A stretch of 64,000 nucleotides of DNA, taken from contig NZ_CP029693.1 of NCBI RefSeq assembly GCF_003228315.1, forward strand, positions 2,675,501 to 2,739,500, written 5' to 3'. This document shows positions 53,548-62,383 of the stretch, piece by piece (within the stretch, counting starts at the first letter, position 1; every line of letters starts with the position of its first letter). Made by a program: the position numbers and the translations under genes. The stretch comes from Pseudomonas putida (GTDB taxonomy: Bacteria; Pseudomonadota; Gammaproteobacteria; Pseudomonadales; Pseudomonadaceae). The notes below the pieces were generated by a model. The model did not search any database. It was not told the DNA's origin and was given only the letters and a program-made list of their open reading frames with translations.

Positions 53548-54000
53548 TCAGCGCAGCTTCTTGATGCGTTCGCTTGGGCTGATCACGTCCGTCAGGCGGA
53601 TACCAAACTTCTCGTTGACCACCACCACTTCGCCGTGGGCGATGAGGGTGCCGTTGACCAGCACGTCCAGCGGCTCGCCGGCCAGGCGATCAAGCTCGAT
53701 CACCGAACCCTGGTTGAGTTGCAGCAGGTTGCGGATGTTGATGTCGGTGCTGCCCACTTCCATGGAGATCGACACCGGAATGTCGAGGATCACGTCCAGG
53801 TTCGGACCGTCCATGCTCACCGGTTCGTTGCTTTTCGGCGCGCTGCCGAACTCTTCCATGGGCACGCGGTTACCGCTGGAAATGCCTGCATCGGCCGCCA
53901 GCAGTGCGTCGATGTCGGCCTGGCCGCCATCACCGGATTCTTCCAGGGCCGCAGCCCACTCGTCAGCCAGCGCCTGGTCGTTGTTCATATCGTCAGTCAT
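53548..54000 (-). CDS. fliN: FliN, flagellar motor switch protein
   Basis: A 150-residue protein with a variable acidic N-terminus (about 1-60) and a C-terminal SpoA domain (VILDIPVSISMEVGSTDINIRN). It forms the C-ring with FliM and FliG. The ATG at 54000 has GAGG 8 bases upstream; a TTG just before it is a less likely start. Confidence 0.95.
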   Translation of the reverse strand: MTDDMNNDQALADEWAAALEESGDGGQADIDALLAADAGISSGNRVPMEEFGSAPKSNEPVSMDGPNLDVILDIPVSISMEVGSTDINIRNLLQLNQGSVIELDRLAGEPLDVLVNGTLIAHGEVVVVNEKFGIRLTDVISPSERIKKLR

Positions 54001-54069
54001 CAATGGGTCCTCGGCAGGCCACCTTTGGAGGGGAAGCCGTCAGTTAAATACGAATGTGTGAGGCGCCGT

Positions 54070-55038
54070 TCAACGGCGCTCGATCGGCTCGATCACTTGC
54101 AACGCGAGGTTGCCCTTGTGCGAGCCCATCTTGACCTTGAAGGCCGGCACGCCGTTGGCGCGCATGATCATGTCTTCGGGCATTTCCACCGGGATGATGT
54201 CGCCGGGCTGCATATGCAGGATGTCGCGCAGTTTCAACTGGCGACGTGCGACGGTGGCGCCAATCGGCACGTCGACATCCATGACGTCCTGGCGCAGGGC
54301 GTTGACCCAGCGCTCGTCCTGGTCGTCGAGGTCGGACTGGAAACCGGCGTCGAGCATTTCGCGCACCGGCTCGATCATCGAATACGGCATGGTCACGTGC
54401 AGGTCGCCGCCACCGCCATCGAGTTCGATGTGGAAGGTCGACACCACGATGGCTTCGCTCGGGCCGACGATGTTGGCCATGGCCGGGTTCACTTCCGAGT
54501 TGATGTACTCGAAGTTCACTTCCATGATCGCTTGCCAGGCTTCCTTCAAGTCGATGAAGGCCTGCTCCAGCACCATGCGCACCACGCGCAACTCGGTCGG
54601 GGTGAATTCACGACCTTCGATCTTCGCGTGACGGCCGTCACCGCCGAAGAAGTTGTCCACCAGCTTGAACACCAGCTTGGCGTCGAGGATGAACAGCGCG
54701 GTGCCGCGCAGCGGTTTGATCTTGACCAGGTTGAGGCTGGTTGGCACGTACAGCGAGTGCACGTATTCGCCGAACTTCATCACCTGCACGCCGCCGACCG
54801 CCACGTCCGCCGAGCGCCGCAGCATGTTGAACATGCTGATACGCGTGTAGCGGGCGAAACGTTCGTTGATCATCTCCAGGGTCGGCATGCGTCCGCGGAC
54901 GATGCGGTCCTGGCTGGTCAGGTCGTAGCTTTTGACGCTGCCGGGCTCGGCAACGGTATCGGTCTGGACCAGGCCATCGTCCACGCCATGCAACAGCGCG
55001 TCGATCTCGTCCTGGGACAGGAGGTCCTGCACGGCCAT
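54070..55038 (-). CDS. fliM: FliM, flagellar motor switch protein
   Basis: A 322-residue protein. The N-terminal CheY-binding segment is DLLSQDEIDALLHGV; the middle domain has RMPTLEMINERFARYTRISMF, and the C-terminal SpoA domain contacts FliN. It lies between fliL (9 bases) and fliN (69 bases). No deviations seen. Confidence 0.96.
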   Translation of the reverse strand: MAVQDLLSQDEIDALLHGVDDGLVQTDTVAEPGSVKSYDLTSQDRIVRGRMPTLEMINERFARYTRISMFNMLRRSADVAVGGVQVMKFGEYVHSLYVPTSLNLVKIKPLRGTALFILDAKLVFKLVDNFFGGDGRHAKIEGREFTPTELRVVRMVLEQAFIDLKEAWQAIMEVNFEYINSEVNPAMANIVGPSEAIVVSTFHIELDGGGGDLHVTMPYSMIEPVREMLDAGFQSDLDDQDERWVNALRQDVMDVDVPIGATVARRQLKLRDILHMQPGDIIPVEMPEDMIMRANGVPAFKVKMGSHKGNLALQVIEPIERR

Positions 55039-55047
55039 GTCGTGTAC

Positions 55048-55548
55048 CTACTGCAATACGAAATTAGTGAAGAGCAACTGTTCGACAACCACTTTGCCGA
55101 GTTCTTTCTGCGCCACTTCCTGGACGCTGGCCGTGGCTTTCTGGCGCAGCATTTCCTGACCTACCGGGGATGCGAGCGTGGCGAAATCCTGACCGGAGAA
55201 CAGCATCACCAGGTTATTGCGAATCACCGGCATATGAACCTTGAGCGCATCCAGATCGGCCTGGTTGCGACCAAGCATGGTGATGCTCACCTGCATGTAG
55301 CGCTGGCGGCCGTTCTGGTTGTAGTTGGCGACAAACGCCGGTGCCATCGACTCGAAAATCGCCGGCTGCTTGCCCACCGGCGCCACGTCGGCGGCCGGGG
55401 CCGGCTTGCTCTGAGCGCCGTGCATGAAGTACCAGGTCGCCCCCACGGACAAACCGATCGCCAGCAGCAGGGCCACTACGATCAGGATAATCAGCTTGAG
55501 TTTGCCTTTGGTTGCGGGGTCTTTAACTGCTGCGTCGCTCTTCGCCAT
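55048..55548 (-). CDS. fliL: FliL, flagellar basal body-associated protein
   Basis: A 166-residue protein with one N-terminal membrane segment (LIILIVVALLLAIGLSVGATW) and a periplasmic stomatin-like domain. It supports stator function and torque. A sigma-54 element lies about 50 bases upstream. Confidence 0.94.
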   Translation of the reverse strand: MAKSDAAVKDPATKGKLKLIILIVVALLLAIGLSVGATWYFMHGAQSKPAPAADVAPVGKQPAIFESMAPAFVANYNQNGRQRYMQVSITMLGRNQADLDALKVHMPVIRNNLVMLFSGQDFATLASPVGQEMLRQKATASVQEVAQKELGKVVVEQLLFTNFVLQ

Positions 55549-55598
55549 GCCAATAATCCGTCACTATTCGGGGTTTCACAGTCGCACGGATAGGGAAG

Positions 55599-55614
55599 AG
55601 CAAGTGTTATGCCA
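55599..55614 (-). promoter_or_regulatory. Candidate sigma-54 promoter of the fliL operon
   Basis: On the minus strand it reads TGGCATAACACTTGCT, with GG and GC 10 bases apart and a perfect TGGCA and TTGC. It lies 51 bases from the fliL ATG and would drive fliLMNOPQR-flhB. Confidence 0.65.
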
Positions 55615-55648
55615 GAACGATCGGGAGGAGAGAACGCCACAAAACCAC

Positions 55649-55736
55649 TGTAGGAGCGAGCCTGCTCGCGATGCGATCCGTCAGGCACTGATGAGGTGTC
55701 TGATATACCGCTATCGCGAGCAGGCTCGCTCCTACA
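55649..55736. repeat. REP doublet between fliK and fliL
   Basis: TGTAGGAGCGAGCCTGCTCG begins at 55649 and the inverted arm ends at 55736. It lies upstream of the fliL promoter and downstream of fliK, so it may end or protect the fliK transcript. Confidence 0.87.
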
Positions 55737-55760
55737 GAGTGGCTGAGTGTTTGAGTTGGA

Positions 55761-57116
55761 TCAGGCGTAGTAGTCGACGGCGCTGGTGCCGATCACGCTG
55801 GTCACCGGGGCGGCGACTTCGGCAATGGCCGGGGTGAGTTCGTCGTCCATGGCGTCGAGGCGACCACCACTGGCATTGGTTCGGCCGCTCTGGCTCTGTT
55901 GCGCCTGTTCTTGCCCTTGCTGCGAACCCCGGGACTGGTCGGACACGTTGACATCCACCTGCCCCATGCCCTGCTGCGCGAACATGTCACGCAGGCGATG
56001 CATCTGCCCGTCGAGGGCTTCGCGAACGCCGGGATGAGCGCTCATGAAGGTCACCTGAGTCTGCTGGTCCGGCACCATGTTCACCCGGATATCCAGGCGC
56101 CCCAGCTCAGCCGGTTGCAGCTGGATGTCCGCCGCCTTGAGATTGGCGCTGGACAGGTACATGACCCGGTTCACCACTTCTTCGGTCCAGCCGCTCTGAT
56201 GCATGGCGATGGGCTGGTTGACCGGTATGGCGTTGGCGGTTTTCGGCGTGGCCGCTTGCGTGAGCGCCGCCAGACGGTTGGCGAAGTCATCGACACGGGT
56301 ATCGCTGCTGGCAGACTTCAAATCCTTGAGACCGTCGTCGATCAGGCCGCTGAAGGCCTTGTCACCGCCTTGGCTGGTGCTGTCCTTGCTGGTCTGCACA
56401 TCGAGCATGCTGGCCATGCCGGCGGCAAAGTTCTGCGCCGAGGTCTGCTCGCCGTCGGCCTGTGCCTGGGCGGGTGTCGGTGCGGCCTTGGGCTGCGCCT
56501 GACTGGACGCCGATACATGGCCGCTCTGCTCCATCGCCATACGGACGGCGGGCAGTGCGTCGAGTGGATCGGCTTCGGGATCGAAATCGGTGTCGGCGGC
56601 GGCAACCGCCTGCGCTGGTACCGCGGTGGCAGCGGCGACCTGAATCGGTGGCTGTTGCGGTTCGACTACCGGCTGTACAACCGGCGCGGGCACAGTGACC
56701 GTCGGCTGCACGGCCTGCAGCAGCGCAGGGTCGAGCGTCGGGTCAACCGGCGTGGTATCGGCTACGGGTGGCTGTGCTGCGTCGGCCGTCTCATCGCTGG
56801 CGGTCTGGTCATCAGACTGCGCCGGCTTTTCGGCGGGCAAGGATTTGCCGCTATCGGCAACCACCGGCTCGTCGGCGGCAGGCTTGTCATTGACAGCATC
56901 CTTCTTGCCGGCGCTGTCCGCCACCTTGTCACGCGCTGGTTTGGCCGAACCGTCTGCCGCAGGAGCAGGCTTGTTCGACGCCTGTTTGGCGTACACCTGA
57001 GCGAAGCTGGAACCCTTGTCCCCGGGCTCGGCGGCCTGTGCCACAGAATTGGCACTTGCGGCTTGAGTCTTGGCCTGCGCGGCGGCCTGAAGAAGAATAT
57101 TGGGGGTAACGGGCAT
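55761..57116 (-). CDS. fliK: FliK, flagellar hook-length control protein
   Basis: A 451-residue protein. The N-terminal two-thirds is low-complexity and rich in Ala, Pro, Gln and Asp (molecular ruler part). The C-terminal domain (about 330-420) has IQLQPAELGRLDIRVNM and HPGVREALDGQMHRLRDM, as in FliK. It is secreted and triggers the FlhB switch. It has its own sigma-54 element. A FliK-like paralogue is at 22253. Confidence 0.92.
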   Translation of the reverse strand: MPVTPNILLQAAAQAKTQAASANSVAQAAEPGDKGSSFAQVYAKQASNKPAPAADGSAKPARDKVADSAGKKDAVNDKPAADEPVVADSGKSLPAEKPAQSDDQTASDETADAAQPPVADTTPVDPTLDPALLQAVQPTVTVPAPVVQPVVEPQQPPIQVAAATAVPAQAVAAADTDFDPEADPLDALPAVRMAMEQSGHVSASSQAQPKAAPTPAQAQADGEQTSAQNFAAGMASMLDVQTSKDSTSQGGDKAFSGLIDDGLKDLKSASSDTRVDDFANRLAALTQAATPKTANAIPVNQPIAMHQSGWTEEVVNRVMYLSSANLKAADIQLQPAELGRLDIRVNMVPDQQTQVTFMSAHPGVREALDGQMHRLRDMFAQQGMGQVDVNVSDQSRGSQQGQEQAQQSQSGRTNASGGRLDAMDDELTPAIAEVAAPVTSVIGTSAVDYYA

Positions 57117-57166
57117 TTAACGGTCTCCGCTGCACTGGGATCGTAGGTACAGTTGGGAGACTTGAC

Positions 57167-57182
57167 TGCAAAGGTCGCGCCA
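57167..57182 (-). promoter_or_regulatory. Candidate sigma-54 promoter of fliK
   Basis: On the minus strand it reads TGGCGCGACCTTTGCA. TGGC and TTGCA are both perfect and GG and GC are 10 bases apart. The fliK ATG is about 50 bases downstream. It lies in the 83-base gap after the Hpt gene. Confidence 0.68.
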
Positions 57183-57199
57183 GTTTTGCCTTATCGCAT

Positions 57200-57568
57200 T
57201 CAATAAGGCCGAACGGTCGCAATGGCAGAGGGCGAACGCTGTTGCTCCTGCTCATACAGAGGACGGATAAACGCGAACTCCCGGGCGATTTCGGCAACCA
57301 GCGACTCCACGCCTGACAGGTTGCGTTCTTTTGCCCTGTGCTCAAGGTCATGGCACAGCCCGGCGAGGCGAATCGCCCCCATGTTGCTGCTGCTGCCCTT
57401 GAAGCTGTGGGCGGCTTCAAACAATTGCGTGGCGTCGACAGCCACAGTCAATTGCCGCAACCGTTGTTCGGAGTCCGCGAGGAAGGTATCGATCAATGTC
57501 GAGAACTCATCCTCCATGACGTCACGCAACGCGCTTAGCACGTCCGGATCTAAATGTATGTCAGCCAC
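57200..57568 (-). CDS. hptB: HptB-like histidine phosphotransfer protein
   Basis: A 122-residue four-helix Hpt domain with phospho-acceptor His54 (AAHSFKGSSSNMGA). In P. aeruginosa HptB passes phosphate from hybrid sensors to HsbR and controls swarming and biofilm choice. Here hsbR lies 30 bases upstream and hsbA beyond it, the same trio, embedded between fliJ and fliK. Confidence 0.87.
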   Translation of the reverse strand: MADIHLDPDVLSALRDVMEDEFSTLIDTFLADSEQRLRQLTVAVDATQLFEAAHSFKGSSSNMGAIRLAGLCHDLEHRAKERNLSGVESLVAEIAREFAFIRPLYEQEQQRSPSAIATVRPY

Positions 57569-57598
57569 TTGCTCACTCCTTGATCAAGAATGCGCGGA

Positions 57599-59314
57599 TT
57601 ATGCCAGAGCCTCCCAGAAAAACTCCACGCGGGCACTGCGACCATCGTCGGACCAACCGGCATTACGCCCCAACTGACGGATCAGACTGACGCCACGTCC
57701 CGACAAACGGACAGGGTCCACCGGACGTTGCATCACTCGTTCGACATCAAAACCCTTGCCGCTGTCCTCGACGCGAATCACCAGGCAACCACCCTCGCCC
57801 CGGGGCGAGACCTGCAGATGGACCCGCACGTAACCATCTTCAAGTGCTTCCAGGCGCGCATTGCGCTCCTGGTAATAACGGGCAAACCCGCTGACATCGC
57901 GCTTGAGGCTTGAGTCCAGCCCCAACACGCCGTGCTCCAGGGCGTTGGAATACAACTCGGCAAGCACGCTGTACAGCGCCCCGCTCTGCGCCCGCAGGCC
58001 GTGCACCTCAAGCAACAGTTGCAACAGGTACGGCAGTGGATTGAAGCGTTTGAGCGTCGCGGCGCGAAATTCGAAACTCACCGACCAGTCCAGCGGACAG
58101 GACTGGCCGCTGTCGGAATAGATCGGGGCCGGCGGGCTGAGCAGGGCCGGATCCAGCAGGCTGATTTCAACCATGCTGACATCGTCCCGGGTTTCGCCGC
58201 GAAAATCCCGCAGCGCCTGCTCGATCTCCTCGAACAGTGCATCGGGTTGGCGATTGGCCGCAAACACCTGCTGCAAGCGCTCCACGCCAAACAACTGATC
58301 GTTGGCGTCGCAGGTATCGATCACCCCGTCGGACAACAGGAATACCCGGTCATCGAGCGCCATCGGGAAGACTTCGGTGCGGTCATCGAAGGTTTGCGGG
58401 CTCAACACACCCAGCGGCAAATGCCGGGCTTTCAACGGCGTGCGCTCACCCGTGGCAATGCTGTGCAGGTAACCATCGGGCATGCCGCCATTCCAGACCT
58501 CCACCGAACGTCGTTGAAAACTCAGGTTCAACAGCGTGGCACAACAGAACATGTCCACCGGCAGGATGCGTTTGAGCTTGGCATTCATCTCGCGCAGGGT
58601 TTCCGGCAAGCCGTAGCCCTTGGCGGTCATGCCATAAAACACTTCGGCCAGCGGCATCGCGCCGACCGCCGCCGGCAAGCCGTGGCCGGTGAAATCGCCC
58701 AGCAGCACATGCATGTCGCCAGAGGGAGTGAACGCCGCCAGCAACAAATCACCGTTGAACAGCGCGTAAGGGGATTGCAGATAGCGGATGTTGGGAGCAT
58801 TCAGGCAGCCGGAATGGGCCACCTTGTCGAACACCGCCTTGGCCACCCGCTGCTCGTTGAGCAGATAGTCGTGATGCCGGGCAATCTGGTCGCGCTGCTG
58901 CAATACCGTCGCCTGCAGCCGTCGCAGGCGATCCATCGCCTTGATCTTGGCGGCGAGGATCACCTGGTTGTAGGGTTTCGCCAGAAAATCGTCACCCCCG
59001 ACCTCCAGGCAGCGGGCCAGGGCTTCGCTTTCGGACAACGAGGTGAGGAAGATGATTGGCACCAGGGTTTCACCGGCCAGTTCCTTGATCTGCCGGGCCG
59101 CTTCGAAGCCATCCATCACTGGCATCATCGCGTCCATCAGCACCAGCTGCGGACGCTGCTGGCGAAAGGCTTCGACCGCTTCGGCACCGTTGGCCGCCGT
59201 CAGCACTTGATGGCCCTGACGCCGGACGATGCTCGACAGCAGCATGCGATCGGCCGCGCTGTCTTCGGCGATCAGTATCGTCAGCGATTCGTGTGCAGGC
59301 TGCACGGCGTTCAA
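57599..59314 (-). CDS. hsbR: HsbR-like response regulator with PP2C phosphatase and kinase domains
   Basis: A 571-residue protein. The N-terminal receiver domain has Asp61 (LVLMDAMMPVMDG). A helical linker and a SpoIIE/PP2C-type phosphatase follow (about 190-390; LLGDFTGHGLPAAVG, LLSDGVIDTCD). The C-terminal HATPase/anti-sigma kinase has LAELYSNALEHGVLG and IRVEDSGKGFD. In P. aeruginosa HsbR switches between phosphatase and kinase toward HsbA. It overlaps hsbA by 4 bases. Confidence 0.9.
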   Translation of the reverse strand: MNAVQPAHESLTILIAEDSAADRMLLSSIVRRQGHQVLTAANGAEAVEAFRQQRPQLVLMDAMMPVMDGFEAARQIKELAGETLVPIIFLTSLSESEALARCLEVGGDDFLAKPYNQVILAAKIKAMDRLRRLQATVLQQRDQIARHHDYLLNEQRVAKAVFDKVAHSGCLNAPNIRYLQSPYALFNGDLLLAAFTPSGDMHVLLGDFTGHGLPAAVGAMPLAEVFYGMTAKGYGLPETLREMNAKLKRILPVDMFCCATLLNLSFQRRSVEVWNGGMPDGYLHSIATGERTPLKARHLPLGVLSPQTFDDRTEVFPMALDDRVFLLSDGVIDTCDANDQLFGVERLQQVFAANRQPDALFEEIEQALRDFRGETRDDVSMVEISLLDPALLSPPAPIYSDSGQSCPLDWSVSFEFRAATLKRFNPLPYLLQLLLEVHGLRAQSGALYSVLAELYSNALEHGVLGLDSSLKRDVSGFARYYQERNARLEALEDGYVRVHLQVSPRGEGGCLVIRVEDSGKGFDVERVMQRPVDPVRLSGRGVSLIRQLGRNAGWSDDGRSARVEFFWEALA

Positions 59315-59610
59315 CTGATGTCGAACAGTTTGTCGAAATTGGAGATCGCGAGAATTTTTCGCACGTCTGAGCTGCTGTTGACCACGCGAATATTGGAATC
59401 GTCGCCACCGGCATGGTCACGCAACAGCAGCAACATGCCCAGCGCGGAGCTGTCCAGGTAGGTCGCCTCTTTCAAGTCGATCACGACGGCGGCCAGATCC
59501 CGGCTCTCGTAGGATTCGCGAAATTCCTGATGTTTGGCGAAATCGAATCGTCCCTTGACCGAGATCGTCAGTTTTTGGCCATCGGGGGAAACTTCGGTAA
59601 TGACTGACAT
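59311..59610 (-). CDS. hsbA: HsbA-like anti-sigma factor antagonist (STAS)
   Basis: A 99-residue single STAS domain with the phosphorylatable serine in YLDSSALGML (Ser54 or Ser55). In P. aeruginosa HsbA binds either the anti-sigma factor FlgM or the diguanylate cyclase HsbD, linking FliA activity to c-di-GMP. Its stop overlaps the hsbR start. It lies 182 bases downstream of fliJ, with a REP doublet between. Confidence 0.88.
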   Translation of the reverse strand: MSVITEVSPDGQKLTISVKGRFDFAKHQEFRESYESRDLAAVVIDLKEATYLDSSALGMLLLLRDHAGGDDSNIRVVNSSSDVRKILAISNFDKLFDIS

Positions 59611-59709
59611 TTCATGGCTTCCTTGTCATTGGTGAACCTTCTTGTACAAGGTGTAGCATTTGGTAAAGGTTGCGGCAAGGCTGGACATTGCGGCGTCTGG
59701 CGAATCGCT

Positions 59710-59776
59710 ATCGCGGGCAAGCCTTGCTCCTACAGAGGCTCGACGCGAACCTGTAGGAGCAAGGCTTGCCCGCGAT
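59710..59776. repeat. REP doublet between fliJ and hsbA
   Basis: ATCGCGGGCAAGCCTTGCTC then CTACA ends at 59734, and its inverted copy (TGTAGGAGCAAGGCTTGCCC) ends at 59776. The spacer is only 17 bases, the shortest doublet in the window. Its class differs from most others (GGGCAAGCCTTGC). Confidence 0.85.
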
Positions 59777-59792
59777 GAACGATTACGCGGAT

Positions 59793-60242
59793 TCAATATT
59801 GTTCCTGCCGAGGCAACCGCTGGGACAACTCATCCAGCAACTTCTGCTCCCGCTTGTCCTCAATCGCCCGCGCCTCATCCGCGTAACGCTGCACCAGCTT
59901 GCGCAAACCCTCGACCCGGGCGAACGCCTGTTGCCAGGTTTCCCGCGCCTTGTTCAGGTTGTTCTGGTGCCAGGCCAGGCTCTGACGCTGTTGATCGATG
60001 GCGGTGCCCAGTTGCGCCAGAAAGCCTTGATAACCCAGCAGCCACTGCCCCGACACACCACCGCTGCCGCGCACGATCCACTGTTCCTGATAATCGAGGC
60101 GAAAGGCTTCAAGGTCAGCCAGCTTGCTCTCGGCCAGCCGCACCTGCCCCTGAAAATGCCCCAGGCGCTGGACCGCGGTTTTCTCGGCCTTTTCGGCCAT
60201 TTCCACCACGGGAGCCAGGCGCCCTGCGCGAGTCTGGGCCAT
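59793..60242 (-). CDS. fliJ: FliJ, flagellar export chaperone/stalk protein
   Basis: A 149-residue, mostly coiled-coil protein rich in Gln, Arg, Leu and Ala. It is the stalk in the FliHIJ ATPase complex that links FliI to FlhA. It lies 6 bases after fliI. Length and position fit FliJ; sequence motifs alone are weak. Confidence 0.92.
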   Translation of the reverse strand: MAQTRAGRLAPVVEMAEKAEKTAVQRLGHFQGQVRLAESKLADLEAFRLDYQEQWIVRGSGGVSGQWLLGYQGFLAQLGTAIDQQRQSLAWHQNNLNKARETWQQAFARVEGLRKLVQRYADEARAIEDKREQKLLDELSQRLPRQEQY

Positions 60243-60248
60243 GAGCGG

Positions 60249-61607
60249 TTAACCGCCCGCCGCCGGCGCGAAGATCGACGCCAGATAGGCTTCGCTTTCG
60301 CCCAGGCTGATGCTGTCATTGAGCCCCTGGCGCAGGTATTTGACCAGTTGCGGTTGCAGGGAAATCGCCAGGTCGGTTTCGCGATCGCCGCCGGCCACGT
60401 AGGCACCGACGCTGATCAGGTCCCGGCTCTGTTGATAGCGCGACCACAGTTGCTTGAAGTACTGCGCCCGGGTCATGTGCTCCGGCGACACCACCGCCGG
60501 CATGACCCGGCTGATGGACGCCTCGATATCGATGGCCGGGTAGTGGCCTTCCTCGGCCAGCCGCCGCGACAGCACGATGTGCCCGTCGAGCACGCCTCGC
60601 GCGGAGTCGGCAATCGGGTCCTGTTGGTCATCGCCTTCAGACAGCACCGTATAGAACGCGGTGATCGAACCGCCGCCCTTCTCGGCGTTACCGGCCCGCT
60701 CCACCAGTTTCGGCAATTTGGCGAACACCGACGGCGGATAACCCTTGGTCGCTGGCGGTTCGCCGATGGCCAGGGCGATTTCCCGCTGGGCCTGGGCGAA
60801 ACGGGTCAGGGAATCCATCAGCAACAGGACATTCTTGCCCTTGTCGCGGAAATATTCGGCGATGCGCGTGCAATACATGGCCGCACGCAGGCGCATCAGC
60901 GGCGCATCGTCCGCTGGCGACGCCACCACCACCGAACGCTTGAGCCCTTCTTCACCGAGGATGTGCTCGATGAATTCTTTAACCTCACGACCCCGCTCGC
61001 CGATCAGCCCGACGACGATGATGTCGGCCTCGGTGAAGCGGGTCATCATGCCCAGCAACACGGATTTACCCACACCGGTACCGGCGAACAGGCCGAGTCG
61101 CTGGCCGCGACCGACCGTCAACATGCCGTTGATACTGCGGATCCCCACGTCCAGCGGCTCGCTGATCGGCTCGCGCTTGAGCGGGTTGATGGTCGGGCCG
61201 TCCATCGGCACCCAGTCCTCGGCCTTCATCCCGCCCTTGCCATCGAGCGCGCGACCGGCGCCATCGAGCACCCGCCCGAGCATGCTCATGCCCATCGGCA
61301 GGCGCCCGCTTTCCATCAGCGGCACCACGCGAGCGCCGGGGGCGATACCGGCCACGCTGCCGACCGGCATCAGGAACACTTTGCTGCCGGAGAAGCCCAT
61401 GACTTCGGCTTCGACCTGCACCGGGTGATAACTGTCGTCGTTGATGACCATGCAGCGGCTGCCCATGGCGGCGCGCAAGCCTTCGGCTTCGAGGGTCAGG
61501 CCGACCATGCGCAGCAGGCGGCCTTCGAGGATCGGCGCGCCTGCCAGTTGCGTGGCCTCGGCATAGCTGCCCAGGCGCTTGGCGAAACTGGTGCGTTCAA
61601 GGCGCAT
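60249..61607 (-). CDS. fliI: FliI, flagellar export ATPase
   Basis: A 452-residue F1-beta-like ATPase with Walker [16 protein letters not shown], Walker [14 protein letters not shown] and the export-ATPase signature [16 protein letters not shown]. It overlaps the fliH end by 11 bases. Confidence 0.96.
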   Translation of the reverse strand: MRLERTSFAKRLGSYAEATQLAGAPILEGRLLRMVGLTLEAEGLRAAMGSRCMVINDDSYHPVQVEAEVMGFSGSKVFLMPVGSVAGIAPGARVVPLMESGRLPMGMSMLGRVLDGAGRALDGKGGMKAEDWVPMDGPTINPLKREPISEPLDVGIRSINGMLTVGRGQRLGLFAGTGVGKSVLLGMMTRFTEADIIVVGLIGERGREVKEFIEHILGEEGLKRSVVVASPADDAPLMRLRAAMYCTRIAEYFRDKGKNVLLLMDSLTRFAQAQREIALAIGEPPATKGYPPSVFAKLPKLVERAGNAEKGGGSITAFYTVLSEGDDQQDPIADSARGVLDGHIVLSRRLAEEGHYPAIDIEASISRVMPAVVSPEHMTRAQYFKQLWSRYQQSRDLISVGAYVAGGDRETDLAISLQPQLVKYLRQGLNDSISLGESEAYLASIFAPAAGG

Positions 61608-62379
61608 CGGGAATGTCCGCCGCCGCAGGCTTGCTGTCGATCGGCAGGTCCAGGGTCACGTCGGCCTCGGCAGGGTGCAGGGCCTGTTCGTGGAGTTGGT
61701 CGAACAACTTGTCCATCACCCGCACGACCCGGGTTTCCACGGTGGCATCGATCCGGCTGTGCTCGGTCTCGACCCGGCAACCGCCGGGCAATAGCGACTC
61801 GTCCTCGACGATGCGCCAGGTTTCTTCATGGCGCTCGCGCAGGGCTTTGACCTGGGCGAAATCCTGCGGATTGATGTACAGCCGCACGTTGTCCACGCCC
61901 AGCGGCAGGAGCTTGAGGGCTTCGCGCATGACGTGCTCGATCTGGCTCGAATCGATGGCCAGTTCGCGCTGGATCACCTGGCGGGTGATGTGCTGCACCA
62001 GGTCGACCAGGGATTTTTCAATCAGGGTGTCCTGTTCGGCGATGGGCTCGAACAGGTGCGCCATCAGTTGCTCCAGCCCGGCGAGCTTGGGTGCCAGCGC
62101 GGCTTCCGCTTCCTGACGGACCTTGAGCGTGGTGCTGTGGAAACCTTCACGCTCGCCGACCGCGAAGCCTTCGTTGTAGGCCTCCTGACGAATGCTTTCG
62201 AGTTCTTCGAGGGTCAGCGGCTGGACTTCTTCCAGCGGCACTTCCTCGATTTCCGGCGGTTCGGGCTCAGGTTCCGGCTCGGGTTCCGGCGGGTCGAAGC
62301 TGGGCAGCGCCCAGGTATCGAAACCACTGACATCCCTGGCCCGGATCAGGTCAGTGGGTGAATCGTCATGCTTGGCCAT
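61597..62379 (-). CDS. fliH: FliH, negative regulator of FliI
   Basis: A 260-residue protein. A short N-terminal motif with Trp ([12 protein letters not shown]) is followed by a Glu/Pro-rich stretch, a GxxxG-like helix region and a C-terminal FliI-binding domain. It is the peripheral stalk of the export ATPase. It is 4 bases downstream of fliG. Confidence 0.94.
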   Translation of the reverse strand: MAKHDDSPTDLIRARDVSGFDTWALPSFDPPEPEPEPEPEPPEIEEVPLEEVQPLTLEELESIRQEAYNEGFAVGEREGFHSTTLKVRQEAEAALAPKLAGLEQLMAHLFEPIAEQDTLIEKSLVDLVQHITRQVIQRELAIDSSQIEHVMREALKLLPLGVDNVRLYINPQDFAQVKALRERHEETWRIVEDESLLPGGCRVETEHSRIDATVETRVVRVMDKLFDQLHEQALHPAEADVTLDLPIDSKPAAADIPDAP

Positions 62380-62383
62380 GGTG

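Noticed and set aside
53188-55593. Open frame of 801 codons on the plus strand
   Set aside because: It is antisense to fliO, fliN, fliM and fliL, with His/Asp/Val-rich composition typical of shadow frames.
59766-61850. Open frame of 694 codons on the plus strand
   Set aside because: It runs antisense through fliJ, fliI and the end of fliH and even across a REP element, so it is not a gene.
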